From: Alteriqipengyuania lutimaris
Lineage (GTDB): Bacteria > Pseudomonadota > Alphaproteobacteria > Sphingomonadales > Sphingomonadaceae
Direction of reading: 5' to 3'
Length of the DNA stretch: 64,000 nt
Assembly (NCBI RefSeq): GCF_003363135.1
Contig: NZ_QRBB01000002.1
Coordinates: forward strand, 124,001 to 188,000
Part shown: positions 1 to 8,177 of the stretch, piece after piece
Layout of the letters: each line of letters starts with the position of its first letter
Numbering within the stretch: position 1 is the stretch's first letter
Notes under the pieces: generated by a model
What the model was told of the DNA's origin: nothing
Seen by the model: only the letters and a program-made list of their open reading frames with translations
The model's database searches: none
Made by a program: the position numbers and the translations under genes

Positions 1-913
1 TGGTGACCGACAGCGTCACCTTGTCCGCATCGAGGCCCATCTTCACCGCGCGCGTCTTCTCGGTGGCGATGGTCGCCACGCGGTCCACGCCTTCGTAGAA
101 GGCCTTGGGATCGAGCCTGAGCAGCTTGTCGTTGCCGGTCGGGATGACGCGGCTGTAATCGGGGAAGGTGCCGTCGATCAGCTTGCTGGTGAGGACAACG
201 CCGCCCTCGCCGCCCAGCGCGAAGCGGATCTTGCTGGCCGAAAGGTCGACCTGGACGTTCGAATCGAGCGCCTCTTCGAGCAGCTTGCGCAGCTCCGCCA
301 CGGCCTTTCGCGGCACGATGACGTCGGGCATGCCGTCGGCGCCTTCGGGCCGGTCGATCGTGTAGCGGGCCAGCCGGTGGCCGTCGGTCGCCGCGGCCTT
401 GAGCACGGGGCGCGCTTCGTCCGACACGTGCAGGAAAATGCCGTTGAGGTAGTAGCGCGTTTCTTCGGTGCTGATCGCGAAGCGCGTGCGGTCGATCAGT
501 TCGGCCAGCTCGCGGGCGGGCAGTTCGAAGCTGGTCGGCAGTTCGCCTTCGACGATCACGGGGAAGTCGTCGCGCGGCAGCGTGGGCAGCTGGAAACGGC
601 TGCGCCCCGCCTTCACCGTCATGCGGTTGTCGGCCGTTTCGAGGCTGACCTGGCTACCATCGGGCAGCTTGCGGGCGATGTCGAACAGCAGGTGCGCGGA
701 CACGGTAATCGCGCCGCCGCTCTCCACGCTCGCGGCGGTCATCGTCTCGACCACCTGCAGATCGAGGTCGGTCGCCATGACCTTGACCCCGCCGCCCTCG
801 TCGGCGTCGATCAGGACATTGCTCAGGATCGGGATGGTGTTGCGCCGCTCCACGACCGACTGCACGTGGGACAGGGAGCGTAGCAGCGTCGCGCGTTCGA
901 TGGTGGCCTTCAT
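1..913 (-). CDS. dnaN: DNA polymerase III subunit beta (sliding clamp), 3' end missing
   Basis: This is the ring-shaped processivity clamp that tethers DNA polymerase III to DNA. Reading the minus strand from an ATG at 913 gives MKATIERATLLRSLSHVQSV, a typical beta-clamp N-terminus. It continues with NTIPILSNVLIDA and the second-domain segment PRKAVAELRKLLEE. About 304 residues are present before the window edge, so domains I and II are complete and domain III is cut off. The gene lies about 230 bp downstream of fabG on the same strand. That gap is long enough to hold its own promoter; a weak TTGCCC-16-TAAGGA pair is visible but I would not rely on it. Confidence 0.95.
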   Translation of the reverse strand, partial: MKATIERATLLRSLSHVQSVVERRNTIPILSNVLIDADEGGGVKVMATDLDLQVVETMTAASVESGGAITVSAHLLFDIARKLPDGSQVSLETADNRMTVKAGRSRFQLPTLPRDDFPVIVEGELPTSFELPARELAELIDRTRFAISTEETRYYLNGIFLHVSDEARPVLKAAATDGHRLARYTIDRPEGADGMPDVIVPRKAVAELRKLLEEALDSNVQVDLSASKIRFALGGEGGVVLTSKLIDGTFPDYSRVIPTGNDKLLRLDPKAFYEGVDRVATIATEKTRAVKMGLDADKVTLSVT

Positions 914-1140
914 CGGTCCTTCTCTCGTCTCATTTGCGCATCGGAAACAGCGGAACTCCCCCTTCGGGTCCGCCCAGCGCGAGAATCTTATCCGGTTTCC
1001 TTATCGCGCCTGCAAGCATGGGCAAGGATCAAGCGCGAGTCTGCCGGAAAAGCCGGGGATAAGGCGTTGAACGCGCTTAGGCCAGCGGTAGCTGCCCCTG
1101 AAGCACGTTTGCCACACCTCTGCACCCGTTTTGCCAGCCG

Positions 1141-1893
1141 TCAGCTCAACATCGCCATGCCGCCATTGACGTGCAGCGTCTGCCCGGTGACGTAGGCTGC
1201 CTCGTCGCTGGCGAGGAACGCCACCGCAGAGCCGATCTCGTCCCCCTCGCCCATGCGCCCCGCCGGAATGCGCGCGTTGATCGCGGCCTTCTGCTTGTCG
1301 TCTAGCGCATCGGTCATCGCAGTGCGGATGAAGCCCGGCGCAACGCAGTTGACGGTGATCCCGCGGCTGGCGAGTTCCTGCGCAAGGCTTTTCGACATGC
1401 CGGTAAGGCCCGCCTTCGCCGCAGTGTAGTTCATCTGGCCGGGATTGCCGGTCGCCCCGACCACGCTGGTGATCGAGACGATGCGCCCGGAACGCGCCTT
1501 CATCATCGGGCGCGCAGCGGCGCGCATCAGGCGGAAGGCGGCTTCGAGGTTGATGCGGATCACCTGATCCCACTCCTCGTCCTTCATCCGCATGGCGAGA
1601 TTGTCGCGCGTGATGCCGGCGTTGTTCACCAGGATATCCATCTTTCCCAGCGTATCGATGGTGGCGGGCACCAGTTCCTCGACACTGTCCGGGTTCGACA
1701 GGTCGCAGGTGATCTCCACATGATCGCCGCCGACCTCGTCCTGCAACTGCTCGCGGAAGGCGCGCAGCTTGTCGCCGTTGGAACCCGACAGCGCGAGCCG
1801 CGCGCCCTGACCGGCAAGCGCCTTGGCGATGGCGGAGCCGATGCCGCCGCTCGCGCCGGTGACCAGCGCGGTCTTTCCTTCGAGTGAGAACAT
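1141..1893 (-). CDS. fabG: 3-oxoacyl-ACP reductase FabG
   Basis: NADPH-dependent short-chain dehydrogenase that reduces 3-oxoacyl-ACP in the fatty acid elongation cycle; cytosolic. The 250-residue protein begins MFSLEGKTALVTGASGGIG, with the Rossmann TGxxxGIG motif, then NNAG near residue 92 and the catalytic Ser143, Tyr156 and Lys160 (NYTAAK). The ATG overlaps the stop of fabD by one base (TGATG), which fixes the start and suggests translational coupling. The length is normal for FabG. The reading frame stays open upstream into fabD, but that part is only a shadow of fabD. Confidence 0.97.
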   Translation of the reverse strand: MFSLEGKTALVTGASGGIGSAIAKALAGQGARLALSGSNGDKLRAFREQLQDEVGGDHVEITCDLSNPDSVEELVPATIDTLGKMDILVNNAGITRDNLAMRMKDEEWDQVIRINLEAAFRLMRAAARPMMKARSGRIVSITSVVGATGNPGQMNYTAAKAGLTGMSKSLAQELASRGITVNCVAPGFIRTAMTDALDDKQKAAINARIPAGRMGEGDEIGSAVAFLASDEAAYVTGQTLHVNGGMAMLS

Positions 1894-2831
1894 CAGCCGA
1901 TCTCCTTCGCCACGGCTTCGAGGTCTTCCATCGTGATGCAGCTGGCGACCTTCGCGTCCTTGTCGGTGCGCAAGACCATCGGGCCGAGCACCTTGCCGCC
2001 AAGCTCCACGAAATGTTCCACGCCATCGGCGCGCATCGCGAGGACGCTTTCGCGCCAACGCACGCGGCCGGTGATCTGTTCGACCAGCAGCTTCTGCTCT
2101 TCCTTGGAATCGGCGACCTTGGCGGCGCTCACATTGGCATAGAGCGGCAGGTCCAGCGCCGACGGCGAAGTGTTCTCGAGCGCGAGCTGCATCCGCTGCG
2201 CGGCGGGCTTCATCAGCGAACAGTGGAACGGTGCCGATACCTGGATGCGCACGGCGCGCTTCACGCCGAAATCCTTGGCCGTTTGCAGCACGCGCTCGAT
2301 CGCCTCGGCATGGCCGGAGAGCACGACCTGCGACGGGTCGTTGTCGTTCGCGATCTCGCAGACCTGGCCCTGCGCGGCCTCGTCCGCCAGCTTCTGCGCG
2401 GTCTCGATATCCGACCCCAGCAGTGCCACCATGCCGCCGACGCCGATCGGCACCGCATCCTGCATGGCAATGCCGCGCAGGCGCAGCAGCTTCGCGGTAT
2501 CGCCCAGCGAAAACGCATTGACGGCCGCAAGCGCGGTATATTCGCCCAGCGAGTGGCCTGCGACGCACGAGGCGGCGTCCTTCAGCTTCACGCCGAAATC
2601 CTTCTCCAGCACCCGCAGCGTGGCGATGGCATTCGCCATGATCGCGGGCTGCGCGTTCGAGGTGAGCGTCAGTTCCGCATCGGGCCCTTCGCGCATCATC
2701 GCCGACAGTTTCTGGTTGAGAGCGTCGTCGATTTCCTGGAAGGTCTCGCGCGCGGCGGCGCTGGCGTCGGCAAGATCGGCACCCATGCCGACCTTCTGGC
2801 TCCCCTGACCGGGGAAGATGAAAGCTCGCAT
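1893..2831 (-). CDS. fabD: malonyl-CoA:ACP transacylase FabD
   Basis: Loads malonyl groups from CoA onto acyl carrier protein, supplying extender units for fatty acid synthesis. The 312-residue protein starts MRAFIFPGQGSQKVGMG, the classic N-terminal FPGQGSQ signature. It has the nucleophile motif GHSLGE with Ser94 and the later motif SAPFHCSLM. Length and motifs are standard. It is first in a two-gene fabD-fabG operon, with its stop overlapping the fabG start. Only 25 bp separate its start from the stop of ldcA, so it may also be read from the upstream ldcA transcript. Confidence 0.97.
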   Translation of the reverse strand: MRAFIFPGQGSQKVGMGADLADASAAARETFQEIDDALNQKLSAMMREGPDAELTLTSNAQPAIMANAIATLRVLEKDFGVKLKDAASCVAGHSLGEYTALAAVNAFSLGDTAKLLRLRGIAMQDAVPIGVGGMVALLGSDIETAQKLADEAAQGQVCEIANDNDPSQVVLSGHAEAIERVLQTAKDFGVKRAVRIQVSAPFHCSLMKPAAQRMQLALENTSPSALDLPLYANVSAAKVADSKEEQKLLVEQITGRVRWRESVLAMRADGVEHFVELGGKVLGPMVLRTDKDAKVASCITMEDLEAVAKEIG

Positions 2832-2856
2832 CTAAATCTCCTTGTTGGCCGCGGGC

Positions 2857-3687
2857 CTAGGAACCGCGCGCCGGGCTTGCAAGGCCGAAGGGGACGATCC
2901 GGTTCTCGGCCGTATGACCGATCTCGGCCCGCCCCAGATACGGAATACCCGCCCGCGCGCACCAGAATTCCGCGATTTCCTCGGCGCTCTGCCCGAACTC
3001 GCGGTCGTTTTCGGGCACGTTGGTGACGGCGCCGAGACGCAGGCCCGCGACGCGCGGCAGGGTGTTGGAAAGGCTGAAGAACAGCCGGTCGACGGCATAC
3101 AAATGCTCGCTGACCTCCTCGACCATCACGACATGCCCGGAAAGATCGGGCAGCAGCGGCGTATCGACCAGCATGGCGAGCGTGATGAGGTTGAAGGCAA
3201 CCGTCGGCGTCTTTCCGTCAAGGCTCGGCTCGAGCCCGCTGCCGTCGCCCGAGAACCAGCGCAGCACACGGCGCACCGCCTCGCGCCCGCGCTCCGAGCG
3301 CGCGCTGACCGGCATCGAGCCGTGGACCGGCTGGCCGATCCCTGCGCGGTAGAGTGCGGCGAGCATGTAGCCCATGTCCGAAAAGCCCACGTAGGTCTTC
3401 TGCCGCGCGGCATCGTTCATCTGCGCCACCGCCGCCTGCGCGATCCGGTTGGAGCCGTAGCCGCCCTTGGCGAACCACACCGCGTCGTATTGCGGGTCGT
3501 TGGCGCATTCGAGAAGGGCGGTCAGCCGTTGCAGGTCGGTACCGGCGAAGTGGCCCCAGCTCTTGAAGCATTGCGGGTGCACGTAGACGCTGTGTTCGGG
3601 AAATTCGTCGGCGACGAGCTGCTCGATCGCTGCGGCATGGTCTGGCGTGATGGCGGTGGCGGGCGCGCAGATGGCGATGCGGGTCAT
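2857..3687 (-). CDS. ldcA: LD-carboxypeptidase (S66 family, LdcA-like)
   Basis: Serine peptidase that removes the terminal D-alanine from murein tetrapeptides, giving the tripeptide used in cell-wall recycling. The 276-residue protein has the S66 layout: an N-terminal domain with the nucleophile in GFSD (Ser103), and a C-terminal domain with a Glu in the VEEVSEH segment (Glu190/191) and a His in GHTAEN (His258). I see no signal peptide, as expected for the cytosolic enzyme. It is divergent from the Mpl-like ligase, and the two would act in sequence on recycled peptides. The start is an ATG with about 145 bp of shared upstream DNA. Confidence 0.9.
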   Translation of the reverse strand: MTRIAICAPATAITPDHAAAIEQLVADEFPEHSVYVHPQCFKSWGHFAGTDLQRLTALLECANDPQYDAVWFAKGGYGSNRIAQAAVAQMNDAARQKTYVGFSDMGYMLAALYRAGIGQPVHGSMPVSARSERGREAVRRVLRWFSGDGSGLEPSLDGKTPTVAFNLITLAMLVDTPLLPDLSGHVVMVEEVSEHLYAVDRLFFSLSNTLPRVAGLRLGAVTNVPENDREFGQSAEEIAEFWCARAGIPYLGRAEIGHTAENRIVPFGLASPARGS

Positions 3688-3717
3688 GGGCCTGCTGTAC
3701 CCGCCAAACCCACCCCC

Positions 3718-3801
3718 GTCATCCCCGCACAGGCGGGGATGACGCTCACTTCTACCGAGCCTGGCCGCAAAAAGCGGGACCCCCGCCTGCGCGGGGGTGA
3801 C
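3718..3801. repeat. two adjacent GTCATCCCCGC-type palindromes
   Basis: Two short inverted repeats sit in the ldcA/mpl divergent gap. The first reads GTCATCCCCGC, then 6 bases, then GCGGGGATGAC. The second is ACCCCCGC...GCGGGGGT with a TGACG tail. Short palindromes of this kind are scattered between genes in this window, and a related copy lies at 54491-54514. Between two divergent promoters they are unlikely to be simple terminators; I read them as REP-like elements. Confidence 0.7.
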
Positions 3802-3832
3802 GAGTTGATCTTATGCCAATAGTGCTCAGCCC

Positions 3833-5263
3833 ATGACCGACTTCCCCGACCCGACCGCCGACCTCACTGCCCGCCCCTGGTTCTTCTGCGGGATCGGCGG
3901 ATCGGGAATGCAGCCGCTCGCCGCGATCCTGAAGGGTCGCGGGGCGGAGGTCGCGGGATCGGACCGCAGCTTCGACCAGGGCCGCACGCCGGAAAAATTC
4001 GCCGCGTTGGAAGCGCAGGGGTTCAAGCTCTTCCCGCAGGACGGCAGTGGGATCACGCGGCCCGAGCAGGTGCTGGTGGCCAGCGCGGCAGTGGAAGACA
4101 CCGTGCCGGAAGTGGTGCGAGCCAAAGAGCTGGAGCTTCCCCGCCTGACCCGTGCGGACCTCAACGCGGCGCTGTTCAACGCCGCCGAAACGGGCGTCGC
4201 CGTCGCGGGCACCAGCGGCAAGTCGACCGTGACCGGGATGCTCGGCTGGATTTTGCACCACGCAGGCCGCAATCCGACGATCATGAACGGCGCGGTGATG
4301 AAGAACTTCGTCAGCGACGACCGCCCCTTCGCCAGCGCAGTGGTCGGTGACGCCGACCTTTACGTGTCCGAGGTCGACGAAAGCGATGGTTCGATCGCGC
4401 AATACAAGCCCGCCGTCGGCATTCTCCTCAACGTCAGCCTCGACCACAAGAGCATGGACGAGCTGCGCCAGCTGTTCGGCGACTTTCTGGAGGCGTCGCA
4501 GCGCGGCGTGGTGAACGCCGACGACGAAGAGGCTTTCCGGCTGGTCGCGCACGCCAATTCGCCACTGACCTTCGGCGTGACCAATGGGTGCGCCGCGCTC
4601 GGCATCGTCGAGGGATCGCTGGCAGAGGGCCCGACGCGGCAGGCGGCGATGGTGCACGACAAGCGCGACGACAGCCAGCACGCGCTGACGCTTAACCTGC
4701 CGGGGCACCACAACCTCTCAAACGCACTTGCGGCGATTGCGGGGGCGAACGCGGCTGGCGTTTCGGTGGCCGATGCGGTCGCGGCGCTGGCCGAGTTCAA
4801 TGGGCTGGCAAGGCGGTTCGATATCGTCGGCACAAGCGCAAATGGCGTGACCGTGATCGACGATTTCGGTCACAACCCGGAGAAAGCCGCAGCAACGCTG
4901 CGCACGCTGAAAGCACACGAAGGGCGCGTGCTCGCCTTCTTCCAGCCGCATGGCTACGGCCCTCTCAAACAGATGGGCGCCGAACTCGCCGAAACCTTCG
5001 CCCGCGAACTCGGCCCGGAAGATATCACCATGCTGTGCGACCCGGTCTATTTCGGCGGCACGGTCGACCGCTCCGAAGGCAGCGAGCGGATCGTCGACCT
5101 GATCGCGAAACACGGCGGCAAAGCCATCCACATCAACACACGCGACGGCTGCGGCGACTGGATAGTGGCGAATGCCCAGCCCGGCGACCGTATCGCTATC
5201 ATGGGCGCGCGCGACGACACGCTGAGCGCCTTCGCGCGCGACGTGCTGGAGCGGCTGGGTTGA
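3833..5263 (+). CDS. mpl: Mur ligase family protein, Mpl-like (UDP-MurNAc:tripeptide ligase)
   Basis: Probably joins recycled L-Ala-D-Glu-meso-DAP peptide to UDP-MurNAc, saving de novo synthesis. The 476-residue protein has the three Mur ligase domains: an N-terminal Rossmann part (FCGIGGSGMQPLA), a central ATPase with P-loop GTSGKST at 126-132 and EVDESDGS, then HNLSNALAAIAGAN, and a C-terminal domain with DDFGHNP. MurC and Mpl usually show GTHGKTT, so the P-loop variant is unusual. MurC is the main alternative. The divergent LdcA neighbour and the absence of other mur genes favour Mpl. The next small gene starts on its stop codon. Confidence 0.78.
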   Translation: MTDFPDPTADLTARPWFFCGIGGSGMQPLAAILKGRGAEVAGSDRSFDQGRTPEKFAALEAQGFKLFPQDGSGITRPEQVLVASAAVEDTVPEVVRAKELELPRLTRADLNAALFNAAETGVAVAGTSGKSTVTGMLGWILHHAGRNPTIMNGAVMKNFVSDDRPFASAVVGDADLYVSEVDESDGSIAQYKPAVGILLNVSLDHKSMDELRQLFGDFLEASQRGVVNADDEEAFRLVAHANSPLTFGVTNGCAALGIVEGSLAEGPTRQAAMVHDKRDDSQHALTLNLPGHHNLSNALAAIAGANAAGVSVADAVAALAEFNGLARRFDIVGTSANGVTVIDDFGHNPEKAAATLRTLKAHEGRVLAFFQPHGYGPLKQMGAELAETFARELGPEDITMLCDPVYFGGTVDRSEGSERIVDLIAKHGGKAIHINTRDGCGDWIVANAQPGDRIAIMGARDDTLSAFARDVLERLG

Positions 5264-5547
5264 GCGTCTACCAGCGCGCCCGCCGCCATGCGCTCAAGAT
5301 GCTGCTCGGCGTCGCGCTCGGCGTCGTCTTCATCATCGCGGTCGATGCGTGGATCGGCCATTCGAGCATCGCCTTCGCGGTCGTCATCTTCGGCCTGTTC
5401 ATGGCCAATATCGGCATTCTCGGCTTCAATTGCCCGAACTGCCGCAAGAACCTGTTCTTCCGCGGACCGCTGATGCTGCCCTGGCCCAACAAGACCTGCA
5501 GCCGATGCGGAACCGACCTGACGAAAGTGCCTGCCAAGGCCCCTTAG
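5260..5547 (+). CDS. small membrane protein with a CxxC...CxxC zinc-ribbon-like tail
   Basis: Unrecognised 95-residue protein. A TTG start overlaps the mpl stop (TTGA), so it is probably translationally coupled; an ATG at 5299 is the alternative. Residues roughly 14-55 form two hydrophobic segments (KMLLGVALGVVFIIAV and IAFAVVIFGLFMANIGIL). The tail carries CPNC and CSRC about 20 residues apart, as in a zinc ribbon. This looks like a membrane-anchored zinc-binding protein. The 3' end overlaps the convergent DUF808 gene by 4 bp. Confidence 0.7.
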   Translation: MSVYQRARRHALKMLLGVALGVVFIIAVDAWIGHSSIAFAVVIFGLFMANIGILGFNCPNCRKNLFFRGPLMLPWPNKTCSRCGTDLTKVPAKAP

Positions 5548-6500
5548 TGAGCGCCCTCTTCCTCGCCATGCCCGAGGCCGAAAACCTTGTGCAGCACGAG
5601 GAAGATCACTGCGCCCAGCACCAGACCGAGAAGCGCCGAGGCCGCTGCATAGGTCACCCAGCCGAGAATGCCGCCGAGCGCGCCCGTGGTGCTCTCCACT
5701 GCGTGCTCCAGCCCATGGCTCGCATCGTAGAGCGTGTGGAAGCCCAGCTCGTGCGTGCCGTGCAGGATGATCCCGCCGCCGACCCACAGCATCGCGGCCG
5801 TGCCGACGACGGACAGAATGGTCAGGATGTGCGGCATGGCATTGAGCATCAGTTTGCCGACCTTCTTGGCGGTCTCGCCCGGCTTCTCCATCAGGTGCAG
5901 GCCGATATCGTCGAGCTTCACAATCAACGCGACCGCGCCATAGATGCCCACCGTCACCGCCAGCCCGACGAGCGCCAGCACTACCGCACGGGTGACGAAG
6001 GTCTCCGCCGCGACTTCGTTCAGCGCAATTGCCATGATCTCGGCGGACAGGATCAGGTCGGTACGGATCGCGCCCGACACGCGCTCCTTCTCGAACGCCG
6101 CCTTGTCCTCGATCGGCTCTTCGATCGTCTTGCCGTGCTTCGCCCCGCTCAGCTTCTCGACGATCTTCTCCGCGCCTTCGTAGGAGAGGTAACAGCCGCC
6201 CAGCATCAGTATGAAGACGATCGCCTGCGGCAGGAACTCACTGAGCAGCAAGGCGCCGGGTAGCAGGATCAGCAGCTTGTTTTTGATGCTGCCCTTCGCA
6301 ATCTTGGCGATGATCGGCAGTTCGCGCGCCGGGCTGAATCCGGTGACGTAGCTGGGCGTGACCGCCGCATCGTCGATCACCACGCCGGCGGTCTTCGATC
6401 CCGCACGGCCGGCAGCTGCCGCCACATCGTCGACCGAGGCCGCCGCTGCGCGCGCGATGATCGATACGTCGTCCAACAAAGCGGCGAGGCCACCGGGCAT
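5544..6500 (-). CDS. DUF808 family membrane protein (YedI-like)
   Basis: Integral membrane protein of the DUF808/YedI family; its function is not established. The 318-residue sequence opens [20 protein letters not shown] and continues with [21 protein letters not shown], both typical of the family. It has several hydrophobic segments ([56 protein letters not shown] and two near the C-terminus). Length matches the family. It stands alone, convergent with the small zinc-ribbon gene. Confidence 0.9.
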   Translation of the reverse strand: MPGGLAALLDDVSIIARAAAASVDDVAAAAGRAGSKTAGVVIDDAAVTPSYVTGFSPARELPIIAKIAKGSIKNKLLILLPGALLLSEFLPQAIVFILMLGGCYLSYEGAEKIVEKLSGAKHGKTIEEPIEDKAAFEKERVSGAIRTDLILSAEIMAIALNEVAAETFVTRAVVLALVGLAVTVGIYGAVALIVKLDDIGLHLMEKPGETAKKVGKLMLNAMPHILTILSVVGTAAMLWVGGGIILHGTHELGFHTLYDASHGLEHAVESTTGALGGILGWVTYAAASALLGLVLGAVIFLVLHKVFGLGHGEEEGAH

Positions 6501-6724
6501 TGCAATTCCTTTTCACATTCTGCCTATGCCACGCCAACGCGGCAGAAGCGTCTTTGGCACCGCAAGAGCGCCAAGCGAAGCCTTGCATTATCCCTCAATC
6601 CCGCTATGTGCCCCGCTTCCCTGCTGTCGGCGACGGCTGGCAGTGGGGAAACCAAGAAAGCCGGAGGGGCCCCGCGATCCGCGCGGATCAGCCAGCGATC
6701 GGCAGCAACGTGAAAGGACAAGGG

Positions 6725-7096
6725 ATGGCTCTTTACGAGCACATTTTCCTTGCGCGCCAGGATTTGAGCCAGTCGCAGGTCGACGCTCTGGCAGCGCAAG
6801 CCACCGAAATCATCGAGTCGAATGAAGGCAAGGTCACCAAGACGGAGACCTGGGGCCTCAAGAACCTCGCCTACAAGATCGACCGCAACCGCAAGGCGCA
6901 CTTCGTGCTGCTGAACGTGGAAGGCCCCGGCAGCATGGTTGCCGAGCTGGAGCGCCAGACCCGCATCAACGAAGACGTCATCCGCTACATGACCATCCGC
7001 GTGGACGAACACGAGGAAGGTCCCTCGGCGATGATGCGCAAGAACGAACGCGATTCCAAGAAGCGCCGCGAGCGCTCGGATCGGGGAGACGACTAA
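6725..7096 (+). CDS. rpsF: 30S ribosomal protein S6
   Basis: Ribosomal protein S6, which pairs with S18 on the small-subunit platform. The 123-residue protein starts [16 protein letters not shown] and contains the core [15 protein letters not shown]. The ATG at 6725 is preceded by an AAAGGACAAGGG ribosome-binding site. The C-terminal tail is basic and ends RSDRGDD, without the terminal glutamate run of E. coli S6. That matters because RimK, encoded 5 kb away, glutamylates S6 tails. First gene of rpsF-rpsR-rplI; the stop overlaps the rpsR ATG (TAATG). Confidence 0.97.
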   Translation: MALYEHIFLARQDLSQSQVDALAAQATEIIESNEGKVTKTETWGLKNLAYKIDRNRKAHFVLLNVEGPGSMVAELERQTRINEDVIRYMTIRVDEHEEGPSAMMRKNERDSKKRRERSDRGDD

Positions 7097-7320
7097 TGGC
7101 CCGCCCGTTTTTCCGCCGCCGCAAGACCTGCCCGTTCTCGGGCAAGAACGCACCGGTCATCGACTACAAGGACGTGCGCCTGCTGCAGGGCTTCATGTCC
7201 GAGCGTGGCAAGATCGTGCCCAGCCGCATCACCGCCGTCAGCGCGAAGAAGCAGCGTGAACTCGCCAAGGCGATCAAGCGCGCGCGCCACATCGGCCTTC
7301 TTCCCTACGTCGTGAAGTAA
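7096..7320 (+). CDS. rpsR: 30S ribosomal protein S18
   Basis: Small-subunit protein that forms a heterodimer with S6. The 74-residue sequence starts [16 protein letters not shown] and has the conserved segments [19 protein letters not shown] and [18 protein letters not shown]. The length is normal. Its ATG shares a base with the rpsF stop, which couples translation of the two partners. A short gap of 14 bp with a GAGGAG site leads into rplI. Confidence 0.97.
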   Translation: MARPFFRRRKTCPFSGKNAPVIDYKDVRLLQGFMSERGKIVPSRITAVSAKKQRELAKAIKRARHIGLLPYVVK

Positions 7321-7334
7321 GAGGAGCGAGACAC

Positions 7335-8024
7335 ATGGATATCATCCTCCTCGAACGTATCGGCAACCTCGGCTCGATCGGCGACGTTGTTACCGTGAAG
7401 GACGGCTACGCCCGCAACTTCCTGCTGCCGCAGAAGAAGGCGCTGCGCGCCAACGCCGCCAACAAGAAGGTGTTCGAAGCCAACCGCGAACGCCTCGAAA
7501 AGGAAAACGCGGAACGCCGCGGCGACGCCGAAAAGGCTGGCGAGAAGATCGCCGGCGCCGAAATCGTCCTGATCCGCGCGTCCTCGAACGCCGGCCAGCT
7601 GTACGGTTCGGTCAACGTGCGCGACATCGTGGCGGGCCTCGAAGCCCAGGGCCACGAAGTCGACAAGCGTCAGGTCGTCATGGGCAGCCCGATCAAGACG
7701 ATCGGCATGCATGACGTCACCGTCGCGCTGCACCCCGAGGTGCACGTGACGGTGAAGGCCAACGTCGCCCGTTCGGACGACGAAGCCGAGCTTCAGAGCC
7801 AGGGCGTCGACGTCCTCGCCCAGCTGTTCGAAGACGAACAGAAGGAAATCGAGGAAGCCGCCGCGGCGAACCAGACCGACCCCAATCTCGAGCCGGGCGA
7901 AATCCCTGCCGAGCTGATGGAAGACGGCGTTTCGACTCCGGAAGACCAGACGACCACCGAGTCGCTGATCGAGGCGACCGAGCCGGACACGAGCTCGGAC
8001 GAGGTCGAACCCAAGAGCGAGTAA
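7335..8024 (+). CDS. rplI: 50S ribosomal protein L9 with acidic C-terminal extension
   Basis: Large-subunit protein L9. The 229-residue protein opens [19 protein letters not shown], with the N-domain motif [17 protein letters not shown] and the C-domain motif [11 protein letters not shown] typical bacterial L9 is about 150 residues. Here roughly the last 60 form an acidic, probably disordered tail rich in Glu, Asp, Thr and Pro. The tail is in frame with no break, so it is a true extension, not a frameshift. Last gene of the S6-S18-L9 operon, followed by a strong terminator. Confidence 0.96.
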   Translation: MDIILLERIGNLGSIGDVVTVKDGYARNFLLPQKKALRANAANKKVFEANRERLEKENAERRGDAEKAGEKIAGAEIVLIRASSNAGQLYGSVNVRDIVAGLEAQGHEVDKRQVVMGSPIKTIGMHDVTVALHPEVHVTVKANVARSDDEAELQSQGVDVLAQLFEDEQKEIEEAAAANQTDPNLEPGEIPAELMEDGVSTPEDQTTTESLIEATEPDTSSDEVEPKSE

Positions 8025-8064
8025 GCCCTACGGCGCGAAACCGCCGGCCATACGACGCCACACG

Positions 8065-8106
8065 AAAGGCCGCTCGCATCTCCCGATGCGCAGCGGCCTT
8101 TCCTTT
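8065..8106 (+). terminator. Rho-independent terminator of rpsF-rpsR-rplI
   Basis: A near-perfect hairpin: AAAGGCCGCT, CGCATC, a short loop, GATGCG, then AGCGGCCTTT, followed by the T-rich run CCTTTT. It lies 40 bp after the rplI stop and upstream of amn, so it should end the ribosomal operon. Confidence 0.9.
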
Positions 8107-8177
8107 TGCACGCCAAATGGCCTTCATCGCGGGTGCCATCTTGGCGCTGTCACGCGACGCGGCTAGGACGCGGAGCA

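Noticed and set aside
1141..2568. An extended fabG frame of 475 codons
   Set aside because: The first 225 codons are the out-of-frame shadow of fabD. The FabG family starts at MFSLEGK and the TGATG overlap supports it.
3833..5263. MurC (UDP-MurNAc-L-alanine ligase)
   Set aside because: Possible, but there is no division-cell-wall gene cluster around it, the P-loop is not the MurC type, and LdcA is the divergent neighbour. Mpl-like fits better; the doubt is kept in the confidence.
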